DNA of 36,125 nt. It comes from RGDT01 sp964630925 (GTDB taxonomy: Bacteria; Planctomycetota; Planctomycetia; Gemmatales; Gemmataceae). This document shows, piece after piece, positions 22,068-30,048 of the stretch. The stretch is taken from positions 1 to 36,125 of the forward strand of contig CAZVZK010000102.1 of the NCBI GenBank assembly GCA_964630925.1, written 5' to 3'. Numbering within the stretch: the first letter of the stretch is position 1; each line of letters opens with the position of its first letter. The translations under genes and the position numbers were made by a program. Below the pieces are notes generated by a model. It was not told the origin of the DNA and searched no databases. It saw only the letters and a list, made by a program, of their open reading frames with translations.

Positions 22068-23606
22068 ATGCTCGACTGGCTGTTCTCGTTCTTCCGCGGC
22101 AAGCCCGCCGACGCCCCGCCCGCCGCGGTGCCGCATAGGCAGTCCGCCGCCGTCCACGGGCCCGCGGCCCTCGCCGCGCGGCTGCGGCACCGCGACGGCG
22201 CCGTCCGCCTCGACGCCGCCGAACGCCTCCGCCGGCTCGGCCCCGGCGCCCTCGACGCCCTCCCCGCCCTGCTGACGGCCGCCGCCGACCTCGACCCCGC
22301 CGTCCGCAAGGCCGCCCTCGCCGCCGTCGAGGCCGTCGCCCCCGACTGGCCACGCCAACCGCTCGCCGTCGAGGCCGCCCCGGCGCTGGCGCGGGCGCTC
22401 GAACGCCCCGACGAGTCCGGCGGCGAGGAGGCCGCGCGCCTCCTCACCCGCATCGGCGCCCCGGCCGTCCCAGCCCTGGTCGAAGCCCTCGACGGCCTCG
22501 ACCCCGACGGCACACGCGCCGTCAAGGTCGCCCGCGTCCTGGGCCGCATCGGCCCCGACGCCGCCGGCGCCGTCCCCGCCCTGGCCGAGGCGCTGGGCAG
22601 CGACAAGACGCACGTCCGCCTCGCGGCGTCGCAGGCGTTGGAGCTGATCGGCCCGGAGGCCCGCCCCGCCGGCCCCGCCCTCGTCGCCGCACTGGCCGAC
22701 TGGCACCCCGACACGCGCCTCGCCGCCGCCCGCGCCCTCGCCCGCATCGGCACCGCCAACGTCCTGGCCATCCCCGGCCTCATCCAGCTCCTCCCCGACC
22801 GCGCCCCCGAGGTCCGCGCCGCCGCCGTCGAGGCCCTCGCCGCCATCGGCGCCCCCGCCATCCAACCCCTCGCCAACGTCATCAAGTGGCGCGACCGCCG
22901 CCTCATCGCCGAGGACCTCCGCCGCGACATCGAGCTGGCCGAGTGGGCGGGCCGCGACAGGGGCGACCCGTTCTACTCCATCACCTACAAGCCGATGCAG
23001 GCGCTCAACAACGTCCTGTGGTACTTCCAGACCGCCGGCGAGCGCGACATCGAGATCATGCACGCCAACGCCGCCGAGGCGCTGGGCCGCATCGGCCCCG
23101 CCGCCGCCCCCGCCGCCAAGGCCCTCGCCTCGCTGCTCACCGCCGACGACGTCCGCTGCCGCCGCGCCGCCGCCGTCGCCCTCGGACGCATCGGCCCCGA
23201 CGCCGGCGACGCCCTCTTCGGCCTGCTGCCGTCTCTGTCGGCGGCCGACGCCGACGAGCGCAAGGCCGCCCTCGCCGCGCTGGAGGCGGCGTTGCCCGGC
23301 TGGCGGCTGCTGCCCGCCGCCGAGCAAGAGGTGGGCCGCCTCATCACGGCGCTGGGCCACGGCGCCCACGCCGCGGATGTGATCGAGGCCCTGGCCCTGA
23401 TCGGCCCTTGGGCCGTCCCGCCCCTGGCCGACGCCCTGCGTGGCGGCGGCCGCGTGGCCCGCGAGAACGCCGCCCACGCCCTGGGCCGCATCGGGCCGGC
23501 GGCCCGCCCGGCCCTCGACGCCCTGCGAGCCGCCGCGTCGTCGGACGACAACGCCTTCGTGCGCGACGCCGCCGCCGGCGCCATCGCCCGCGTTACGGCC
23601 GATTGA
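22068..23606 (+). CDS. HEAT-repeat (PBS-lyase-like) protein
   Basis: A 512-residue protein made almost entirely of ~30-residue HEAT repeats, each with an 'LGRIGPxAxxAVPALAxAL' type helix pair, for example at LLTRIGAPAVPALVEAL, VLGRIGPDAAGAVPALAEAL, LELIGPEARPAGPALVAAL and HALGRIGPAARPALDAL. A non-repeat insertion lies in the middle (IKWRDRRLIAEDLRRDIELAEWAGRD to ALNNVLWYFQTAGER). The N-terminus MLDWLFSFFRGKPADA is a short hydrophobic helix that could touch the membrane. Such solenoids are scaffolds for protein contacts or phycobilin lyase-like activities; no catalytic signature is seen. GGAGG precedes the ATG by seven bases. The last 14 bp overlap the convergent kinase gene. Confidence 0.88.
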   Translation: MLDWLFSFFRGKPADAPPAAVPHRQSAAVHGPAALAARLRHRDGAVRLDAAERLRRLGPGALDALPALLTAAADLDPAVRKAALAAVEAVAPDWPRQPLAVEAAPALARALERPDESGGEEAARLLTRIGAPAVPALVEALDGLDPDGTRAVKVARVLGRIGPDAAGAVPALAEALGSDKTHVRLAASQALELIGPEARPAGPALVAALADWHPDTRLAAARALARIGTANVLAIPGLIQLLPDRAPEVRAAAVEALAAIGAPAIQPLANVIKWRDRRLIAEDLRRDIELAEWAGRDRGDPFYSITYKPMQALNNVLWYFQTAGERDIEIMHANAAEALGRIGPAAAPAAKALASLLTADDVRCRRAAAVALGRIGPDAGDALFGLLPSLSAADADERKAALAALEAALPGWRLLPAAEQEVGRLITALGHGAHAADVIEALALIGPWAVPPLADALRGGGRVARENAAHALGRIGPAARPALDALRAAASSDDNAFVRDAAAGAIARVTAD

Positions 23607-26600
23607 TCGGCGCCTGCCTGTCCGCCTCACCCCCGTCGTAGAGAGTGAACTCGAAGCCGTCGTCCCTCGCTTCGGCGAGGATGATACGGCCGGCGTGCAG
23701 CCCGTTCACGGCGAACAGGGGTCTGCCGCCGGGCCTGGTCACCGTGTACACCTCCTCCCACGTCCGGGTGTCCCAGACCCGAAGGGCCCCCTCGACGACG
23801 GCCATCAGCCGCCGACCGTCGGGGGTGAAGGCCGGTGTCGCCGCCGTGTGCCCGGGTCCGAGCAGTTGCCGCACCTCGCGCCCCGTGGCGGTGTCCACGA
23901 TGAGCAGCTCCCCGGCCTCGCCGGCATAGGCCGCCAGACGCCCGTCTGGGGCGAGCGCCTCGAAAGCGAGCCTGTCCTTCCACTTCGGGAAGCGCCGCCA
24001 CCCCCGGCCCCCCAGGTCGCCGACATGGGCCGTGCCGTCCGTGCCCCGAACCAGGACGTGCCTTGCATCGGCAGTGAGTGTCAGGCCGCGGGAGTGGACC
24101 TCCGGGCCCGCCAGCTCGGCCTTGTCGAACACGCGCGTCGTCGTCCCCGCCGTGAGGTCATGCAAGAGGACGGCCCCGTGCCTGTACCCGAGGAGCCGCT
24201 TGCCGTCGGGCGCCCACAGCAGGCCGAGTGGATCAAACCCGTCCCCCGGCACGGCCTTGATTACCTTCCCCGAAGCGGCATCGAGGATATGGAGCCGGCC
24301 GTCGCCTGCCTCGGCCGCGAGCATCCGCCCGTCCGGGGACGGGGCGAAGCACATCGATTTGACAATGACCCCTTGCTTGAGGAGGCCCGGACGCCTGCCC
24401 GAATGGAAGTCCTCCATCGCGAGGGTGACGCCCACCTTCTCGATATCCCTCGTCCTGGCGAGTAGGACGTGCCCCTCGCGCGTCACCTCCACACCCAGGT
24501 AGCCCCACCCGTTCCGGACCGAGGTCAGCCGGCGCACCTCGGACGTCGCCCGGAAGTCCCAGACGTGGGCCTCGTCCCGCTTGCCGGACAGAGAGGCGGC
24601 CAGAAGGCCCGTGTTGGACAGGCCGGCGGCCCCGACCCACTCCCCCAGAGGGAGTGGGAACGCCGCCAGGGCCTGGCCGGATAGGCCGTCCCACAGCCGC
24701 ACCGTCCCCGGAGCGATCGGCGGCCCCGCCCTGTCGAAGCCAAAGCCACGCACCCCGTGGCTGATCGATACCGCCGTCGCCCCGTCGGCGGCGAAGACGA
24801 TCTGTTCGACGGTGCCCTCGTGAGCCGTCAGCGGCCTGATCAGCTTGCCGTCGGCCCCGTGCAGGCGGGTCACGCCGCTCTCGCAGCCGACGGCGATCAC
24901 GCCGAGCGGCGACCAGGCCACGCACGTAAAAGCCCCAGTCTCCTTGGTCGATGGCGCCGTCGCCCTCACCTTGCCCGACGCGAGATCGAGGACCTCCAGC
25001 CCCGCGGCCCTCTTCGGCCCCAGCCCCTCCGGCACGATGATCGCGGCCGCCTTGCCGTCCGGGCTCAGGGCGAAATGGCCTCCGTGCCAGTCCGGGATCC
25101 GCCCGGCGGGCTTGCCCGTCCCGACCTCCCAGACACGCACCACGCCCCCGTCCTCGCCCGCGAGCATCTTCCCGTCGCCGCTGAAGCGGGGCCTCGGCTC
25201 GCTGCCCGCGTGCACCGGGATCGAGCGCTCCAACGTCCACGACTCGGCGTCCCGGACTTCGACGGCGCCCCGCGTACCCACGGCGAGACGCATCCCATCG
25301 GGCGAGTAGGCGACGGCATGAGGCGGCTTGTCGGGGCGGAGGACGCGGAGACGGGCCCGATCCGGGAGGGACAGCACCCACACCTCGGCCTCGACGATAC
25401 AGGCCGCCTGGCCGCCGTCCGGCCTGACCGCCAGGGCACGCACCGGGGGCGGCTTGTCGCCGGCCAACAGCGGCGCCCGACGCCGTCGCGACTCATTCAC
25501 CAGCAGCCGGTGCTCCCAGCCGCGCAGCTCCGGCTTGCACGCCGCCAGCCACTCGTCCGCCGCCGGGATGTCCCAGGCGTCCAGGGCCCGCCGCGCCAGG
25601 GCCAGACGCGAGGCGTACACGCCGACCTCGGCCCGCGCCAGCTCCTCATCCGCCCGCGCCTTCTCGCGCACCGCCGCCTCGCGCTCCGACACCGCCTGCC
25701 GCCGCGCCGCCGCCTCGTCCCTGGCCCAGCCCTCGGCGGCCTCGCGGGCGGTGTGCAGCTGCCATGTGAACCACGCACCGCCGACGGCCAGAGTCAACAG
25801 CGCGGCGGCGGACACCGCCACGAGCGCCGCCCACGCCGGCCTCCGCCAGGCCCACCTCGCCAGCCGGCCGGCAGAGCCCACCGGCCGGGCCTCGGTCGGC
25901 TCACCGCGCTGCCAGCGCTCCAGATCGTCCGCCAGCGCCGCGGCGGTTGCGTAGCGCCGCCGGGGGTCCTTCTCCAGGCACTTCAAGCAGACCGCCTCCA
26001 GGTCGCGGTCGATCCGCCCATTCACCTGTCGGGGCGGGGCCGGGTCTCGGTCCAGCAGCTGCATCATCGTCTCGAACGCCGTCGCCCCTTCGAACGGCGG
26101 CCTGCCCGTGAGGCAGTGGTAAAGGATCGCCCCGAGGGAGTACACGTCCGCAGCCACCGTGAGCGCCTTCTCCGCCCGCGCCTGCTCGGGCGCCATGTAC
26201 GACGGCGTGCCGACGACCGCCCCCGTCCGCGTCAGGCCGCCGTCGCCCTCGGCGCGGCGGGCCAACCCGAAGTCGGTCACCATCGGGGCGCCGTCCGCGT
26301 CGATCAGGACGTTGGCGGGCTTGAGGTCGCGGTGCAAGACGCCACGCTCGTGCGCGTGGTACACCGCGCGTGAGATGAGGGCGACCAGCCGCGCCGCCCG
26401 GCGCGGGTCATCCGGCAGCCCGGCGATGATCGCCGCAAGACTGCCCCCCTCGGCGTACTTCATGGTGAAGTACGGCTGCCCGTCGTGCTCGCCGACCTCG
26501 TGGATCGGGACGATGTTCGGGTGGTCCAGGCCCGCCGCCGCCTCCGCCTCCAGCCGGAAGCGGCGCACGTCCTCGGCCCCGGCGAGTTTGCCGGCCAGGA

Positions 26601-26787
26601 TGCGTTTGAGGGCGACCGTGCGGCCCAACGCCGCCTGGCGTGCCAGGTAGACGACGCCCATACCGCCGCGGGCCACCTCGCCGAGGATCTCGTACCCCCC
26701 GAAGGGCTCCGGGGGAGGGTCGGCGGCCGCGGGCGCGAAGGCGAGCGTGGGCGGTGGCGGGGTGACGTCCTCGGGAGGGGCGGCCAT
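23593..26787 (-). CDS. Transmembrane Ser/Thr protein kinase with WD40-like propellers
   Basis: A 1064-residue protein. After a Pro/Ala-rich leader the kinase domain spans ~32-295: VARGGMGVVY, Lys61 (VALK), HRDLKPAN with Asp154, DFG at 172, and the TPSYMAPEQ segment. A hydrophobic stretch at ~318-341 (AWAALVAVSAAALLTLAVGGAW) should cross the membrane, followed by a helical part rich in Glu/Arg/Ala. The remaining ~620 residues contain about 13-14 degenerate WD40 blades (AYSPDGMRLAVG, FAPSPDGRMLAAE, FTPDGRRLMAVV...LRVWDTRTW), again enough for two propellers, but far more diverged than those of the kinase at 7322-10633. The exported esterase gene lies 21 bp upstream on the same strand. The two may form an operon. 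Confidence 0.92.
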   Translation of the reverse strand: MAAPPEDVTPPPPTLAFAPAAADPPPEPFGGYEILGEVARGGMGVVYLARQAALGRTVALKRILAGKLAGAEDVRRFRLEAEAAAGLDHPNIVPIHEVGEHDGQPYFTMKYAEGGSLAAIIAGLPDDPRRAARLVALISRAVYHAHERGVLHRDLKPANVLIDADGAPMVTDFGLARRAEGDGGLTRTGAVVGTPSYMAPEQARAEKALTVAADVYSLGAILYHCLTGRPPFEGATAFETMMQLLDRDPAPPRQVNGRIDRDLEAVCLKCLEKDPRRRYATAAALADDLERWQRGEPTEARPVGSAGRLARWAWRRPAWAALVAVSAAALLTLAVGGAWFTWQLHTAREAAEGWARDEAAARRQAVSEREAAVREKARADEELARAEVGVYASRLALARRALDAWDIPAADEWLAACKPELRGWEHRLLVNESRRRRAPLLAGDKPPPVRALAVRPDGGQAACIVEAEVWVLSLPDRARLRVLRPDKPPHAVAYSPDGMRLAVGTRGAVEVRDAESWTLERSIPVHAGSEPRPRFSGDGKMLAGEDGGVVRVWEVGTGKPAGRIPDWHGGHFALSPDGKAAAIIVPEGLGPKRAAGLEVLDLASGKVRATAPSTKETGAFTCVAWSPLGVIAVGCESGVTRLHGADGKLIRPLTAHEGTVEQIVFAADGATAVSISHGVRGFGFDRAGPPIAPGTVRLWDGLSGQALAAFPLPLGEWVGAAGLSNTGLLAASLSGKRDEAHVWDFRATSEVRRLTSVRNGWGYLGVEVTREGHVLLARTRDIEKVGVTLAMEDFHSGRRPGLLKQGVIVKSMCFAPSPDGRMLAAEAGDGRLHILDAASGKVIKAVPGDGFDPLGLLWAPDGKRLLGYRHGAVLLHDLTAGTTTRVFDKAELAGPEVHSRGLTLTADARHVLVRGTDGTAHVGDLGGRGWRRFPKWKDRLAFEALAPDGRLAAYAGEAGELLIVDTATGREVRQLLGPGHTAATPAFTPDGRRLMAVVEGALRVWDTRTWEEVYTVTRPGGRPLFAVNGLHAGRIILAEARDDGFEFTLYDGGEADRQAPINRP

Positions 26788-26808
26788 GGGGATGCCCTCG
26801 GGGTGGTG

Positions 26809-27819
26809 TCACGGCGCCTTGAAGTGCTTCACCAGCCGCTCCATCGCGTCGGCGACGTGCACCACCGACGTGTAGTGCCCCGCCTCGTACCAGACGATCT
26901 CCTGCTTGCCGCTCGCCTCGTACAGCATCCGCGCCATCGACGGCGGCACGATCTCGTCCTTCGTCGCCGCCATGATGAGCAGCTTCCGCTTCTTCAGGTT
27001 CTCGGCGCAGGTGATCGGGTCGATGGGCGCGATCATCTTCTTGATCCCGTCGCGCTTGAAGCCGAGCAGCTCCAGCCCCGTCACGATGGGGTTGGCCAGC
27101 GCGTGCCCGGCGAAGCCGTCCACGAAGTTGCCGCCCCCCAGCAGCACGCAGCACCGCCCCAGGCGCGGCTCCATCTCCGCCGACAGCGCCGACACGAAGC
27201 TCCCCAGGCTCGTCCCGCTCACCCCCAGACGCTTCGGGTCGATCTCCGGGCGCGACGCCAGCCACGCGGCGGCCATGCGCACGTCGAGGACCGTCTGCGT
27301 CACGGCCCGCGTCGTGTGCGGGATGTCGTTCATCATGAGGCGCAGCTTCGACCCCGGCGGGCGACGCTTGCCGTAGTAGGCCATCTGCACGAACAGCCCG
27401 GCGACGCCGTTGTGGGCCAGGTGATTGCTGATGTGCCGCGACAGCATCTGGTTGCCGCCCGTGATGTCCAGCACGACCACCGCCGGGAACGGCCCCTTCC
27501 CCTCGGGCCGGTAATACTCGGCGTAGACCGTGTTGTTCTCAGGGTGCTTGCTCTCGAACGGCGACGGGTATTGCAGGTCATACACGCTCACGCCCAGGGC
27601 CGGCATGTCGCGCCGGTGCTGGAGCGTGTACTTGCTCTCGCGCGGCGACAGCCTGTAGCGTGCGGGGATGTCCTTCTGGTCGTCGAGCGGCGTGAACCGG
27701 AAGGTGCCGTTCTCGCGTCCGGCGGCTCGTGGAGCGTCAGCGGCTCTGGCTGTCGGCGAGCGGGGTTGCGTCAGCGCCCCGAGTGGGAGCAACAGCAGCA
27801 GGCAGAGGAGGGGGCGCAT
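26809..27819 (-). CDS. Exported alpha/beta hydrolase, dienelactone-hydrolase/acetyl-esterase-like
   Basis: A 336-residue protein with a classical signal peptide (MRPLLCLLLLLPLGALTQP). Nucleophile elbow GTSLGS (Ser204) follows PEIDPKRLGV, the Asp is in AATKDEIVP (Asp288) and the His in EAGHYTS (His315). The strand VVVLDITGGN holds the oxyanion region. Substrate is unknown; carbohydrate or xenobiotic esters are plausible. Its stop is 21 bp upstream of the kinase start at 26787, so the two genes are probably co-transcribed. Upstream lies the inverted heptamer array at 27858-27935. Confidence 0.85.
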   Translation of the reverse strand: MRPLLCLLLLLPLGALTQPRSPTARAADAPRAAGRENGTFRFTPLDDQKDIPARYRLSPRESKYTLQHRRDMPALGVSVYDLQYPSPFESKHPENNTVYAEYYRPEGKGPFPAVVVLDITGGNQMLSRHISNHLAHNGVAGLFVQMAYYGKRRPPGSKLRLMMNDIPHTTRAVTQTVLDVRMAAAWLASRPEIDPKRLGVSGTSLGSFVSALSAEMEPRLGRCCVLLGGGNFVDGFAGHALANPIVTGLELLGFKRDGIKKMIAPIDPITCAENLKKRKLLIMAATKDEIVPPSMARMLYEASGKQEIVWYEAGHYTSVVHVADAMERLVKHFKAP

Positions 27820-27857
27820 CGCGGGGCCTCGGGGATGCGGGCACCGTCAGTATAGGA

Positions 27858-27935
27858 GGGATGAGGGATGAGGGATGAGGGATGAAAGTCAGAATGGCGC
27901 CGGCCTTTCATCCCTCATCCCTCATCCCTCATCCC
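27858..27935. repeat. Inverted GGGATGA heptamer arrays, left copy
   Basis: Four perfect GGGATGA units (27858-27885) face four TCATCCC units (27908-27935). With three further inner pairs this gives a 31-bp perfect stem and a 16-nt loop. It lies between the ubiX-like gene and the next gene on the same strand, and the ubiX stop codon lies inside the right arm. It could act as a terminator-like hairpin although there is no T-run. Confidence 0.9.
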
Positions 27936-28538
27936 TTCGGCAGGCGTCCCCCACCGCTTCAACAGCCGATGCTCGACGCCGAGCTGGTCGCACACGCGCC
28001 CCACGATGAAATCGACCATGTCCTCGACCGACGCCGGACGCGTGTAGAACGCCGGCATCGCCGGCAGCACCACCGCCCCCGCCTCGGCGCACGCCGTCAG
28101 GTTGCGCAGCTGGATCAGCCCCAGCGGCGTCTCGCGCGGCACCAGGACCAGCCTGCGCCGCTCCTTCAGATGCACGTCGGCGGCCCGGTGGATCAGGTTC
28201 TCCGAGACGCCGTGGGCGATGGCCGCCACGGTGCCCATGCTGCACGGGCAGACGGCCATCCCCGCCGTCAGGAACGACCCCGACGCGATCCCCGCGCTGA
28301 AGTCGCGGTGATGGTGGTAGCGGAGGTTGCCGGTCGGCGTGTCGCCCAGGAGGGCGGCCGGGTCGAAGGCGTTCAGGTCGAGGCGCACGTCCAGCTCGCG
28401 GAAGAACACCTCGGCGAACGCCGGGCTGATCACCAGATGCACCGTGCGGCCCGCGTGCAGCAACACACGCAGCAGACGCACGCCGTAGGGCGCCCCGCTG
28501 GCGCCCGTGAGGGCGACGACGATGTCCGATGCGGCCAT
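27915..28538 (-). CDS. ubiX: UbiX-family flavin prenyltransferase
   Basis: UbiX attaches a dimethylallyl group to FMN to make prenylated FMN, the cofactor of UbiD decarboxylases. The sequence opens with DIVVALTGASGAPYGVRLLRVLL (flavin-binding GASGA). It has the conserved central segment FLTAGMAVCPCSMGTVAAIAHGVSENLIHRAADV and the family signature RRLVLVPRETPLGLIQLRNL. It ends after CDQLGVEHRLLKRW, the usual C-terminus. The last codons (GMRDEG) and stop are read from the GGGATGA heptamer array, so the native 3' end has been replaced by repeat DNA. No ubiD homologue is in the window. The FN3 hydrolase gene lies 22 bp upstream on the same strand. Confidence 0.92.
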   Translation of the reverse strand: MAASDIVVALTGASGAPYGVRLLRVLLHAGRTVHLVISPAFAEVFFRELDVRLDLNAFDPAALLGDTPTGNLRYHHHRDFSAGIASGSFLTAGMAVCPCSMGTVAAIAHGVSENLIHRAADVHLKERRRLVLVPRETPLGLIQLRNLTACAEAGAVVLPAMPAFYTRPASVEDMVDFIVGRVCDQLGVEHRLLKRWGTPAEGMRDEG

Positions 28539-28560
28539 GTGTGTCTCACACTCGGGCGCC

Positions 28561-29868
28561 TCACGGGGCCCGCTCGCCTGGTGCGGAGGGCTTCGACTTC
28601 AGCCCCTCGCCGTTGACCGTGATGACTGCGTACTTCTTGCCCGGTTTGGCGTCGAGGAAGCGCATCGCCGGCAGAGGCTGCTCCGGCGTGTCGTGGTACG
28701 ACATCGTCTGGAACAGTGGCCGCCCGAAGCGGCCAACGGGCTTCGGCGGCACGCGGCCCGCCTCCTCGCCGTCCCGCAGGATGATGAACTGGCGGATGCC
28801 ACTGTCCAGATCCGCCCGCGCGTCCCACGTCACCGTCGCCTTGCCGCCCTTCTCGACGACACGGACATTCGTAGGCGCGTCCGGCGCCGTCGTGTCGGTG
28901 ACGTAGCCCTTTTCGACGTACTCCTTCCACGCGACGGCGACACGCTCGGTCGGCAGCCACGTCGATTCCTCAGCGGTGCCCTTGAAGTCCTTGACGGCGG
29001 CGAACTCCTTGCCGAGCTGCTCGGCGAGGCGGGCCTCGTCGGCGGGCATGGCGCGGAGGCGGCCGCCCGCCTTCTCCGGCAGGCGGTGCTTCAGGCAGTC
29101 GTCGAAGAAGGGGACGGCGAGGTAACGGGAGTCGCCGCACTCGTGCGCCGTGCGCGGGTCCGGGGCCAGGCCGATGAGTGCCCCGTGGGCGCGGTACGCC
29201 TTGTGCATCGCCAGGCTGGCAGTCCACAGCCCGCCGAACCGCTTGTCGCCCTTCTCCTTGAGGCCGGGGTTGAGGATGACCGGCACGCGGTACGCCGCCG
29301 GGGGGATGGTCGGCTTCTCGATCTCGCCGCGCTCCCACGCCCCGTAGGCGGTGCCGGAGCGCAGCCAGATGGCGACCACGCGGTCGGGGTGCGCCATGTG
29401 CATGAGGCTGGCCCAGAACGCGCCGCCGGAGTGGCCCCACAGGCACCAGGGCGCCGTCGCGATCTCCGGGTGCTTCGACTTCTCCGCGAGGTCGGCCAGG
29501 GCCTTGAGGAAGACCTTACCCGAGCCGTTGCGCGGGTCGCACCACAGCCGGCAATTCTGCTTGTCGTCCTGCCGATACGACGGCCCCAGCAGGGCGCAGC
29601 CCCACTTGCGGGCCAATTCCTGCCAGTGCAGGTCATACGCCGCCGTCTCCCCGCCCTTGCACGCGCCCGTGCCGCAGCCGTGCTGGTGGACGATGACGGC
29701 GCGGACCTTCTTGACGCCGGGCGGCACCCAGAGCGTGAACTTGACGCCGATGGCCAGCTCGCCCTTCTTCTCGGAGGGCGCGTACTCGGCGGAGAAGGTC
29801 TCGCCGTCGCCGCGGGCGGCGCAGGCGAGCAGGAGGGTGGCGAGGGCGGCGAGGCGTGAAGGGTGCAT
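28561..29868 (-). CDS. Exported alpha/beta hydrolase with C-terminal fibronectin-III-like domain
   Basis: A 435-residue protein with a signal peptide (MHPSRLAALATLLLACAARG). The hydrolase domain has AVIVHQHGCGTGACKGGE near residue 60-73, with several Cys that may form disulphides, and nucleophile elbow WGHSGGAFWA (Ser147). A long insert follows. From ~328 on, APDAPTNVRVVEKGGKATVTW...RQFIILRDGEEAG and KKYAVITVNGEGLKSKPS form a fibronectin-III-like sandwich, typical of secreted carbohydrate-active enzymes. The fold is clear; the substrate is not. It is the first gene of a two-gene unit with the ubiX-like gene, and both lie between the two inverted heptamer arrays. Confidence 0.82.
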   Translation of the reverse strand: MHPSRLAALATLLLACAARGDGETFSAEYAPSEKKGELAIGVKFTLWVPPGVKKVRAVIVHQHGCGTGACKGGETAAYDLHWQELARKWGCALLGPSYRQDDKQNCRLWCDPRNGSGKVFLKALADLAEKSKHPEIATAPWCLWGHSGGAFWASLMHMAHPDRVVAIWLRSGTAYGAWERGEIEKPTIPPAAYRVPVILNPGLKEKGDKRFGGLWTASLAMHKAYRAHGALIGLAPDPRTAHECGDSRYLAVPFFDDCLKHRLPEKAGGRLRAMPADEARLAEQLGKEFAAVKDFKGTAEESTWLPTERVAVAWKEYVEKGYVTDTTAPDAPTNVRVVEKGGKATVTWDARADLDSGIRQFIILRDGEEAGRVPPKPVGRFGRPLFQTMSYHDTPEQPLPAMRFLDAKPGKKYAVITVNGEGLKSKPSAPGERAP

Positions 29869-29887
29869 GACGGGCCTCCATCGAGAA

Positions 29888-29975
29888 GGGATGAGGGATG
29901 AGGGATGAAATCAAGGAAATGGCGTGCCACGCCCGTCGGCTGTTCCCTCATCCCTCATCCCTCATCCCTCATCCC
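29888..29975. repeat. Inverted GGGATGA heptamer arrays, right copy
   Basis: Three GGGATGA units (29888-29908) face four TCATCCC units (29948-29975) across a 39-nt spacer. It is the same motif as at 27858-27935, 2 kb away. It lies between the divergent hydrolase and kinase genes, just upstream of the kinase promoter. Confidence 0.9.
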
Positions 29976-29989
29976 TACGAGGCAGTGTA

Positions 29990-30018
29990 CTGACAATGCG
30001 ACCCGGCCGGGGTAGGAT
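29990..30018 (+). promoter_or_regulatory. Sigma-70-type promoter of the third kinase gene
   Basis: CTGACA at 29990-29995 and TAGGAT at 30013-30018 with a 17-bp spacer. The kinase ATG follows 30 bp downstream. The promoter starts 14 bp after the heptamer array. Confidence 0.5.
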
Positions 30019-30048
30019 AGTGCGGGGCGGGGCGGATGAGGGCGGACG

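Noticed and set aside
27858..29975. Heptamer arrays as a CRISPR array
   Set aside because: Units are 7 bp without spacers and are inverted about a centre. No cas genes are present.
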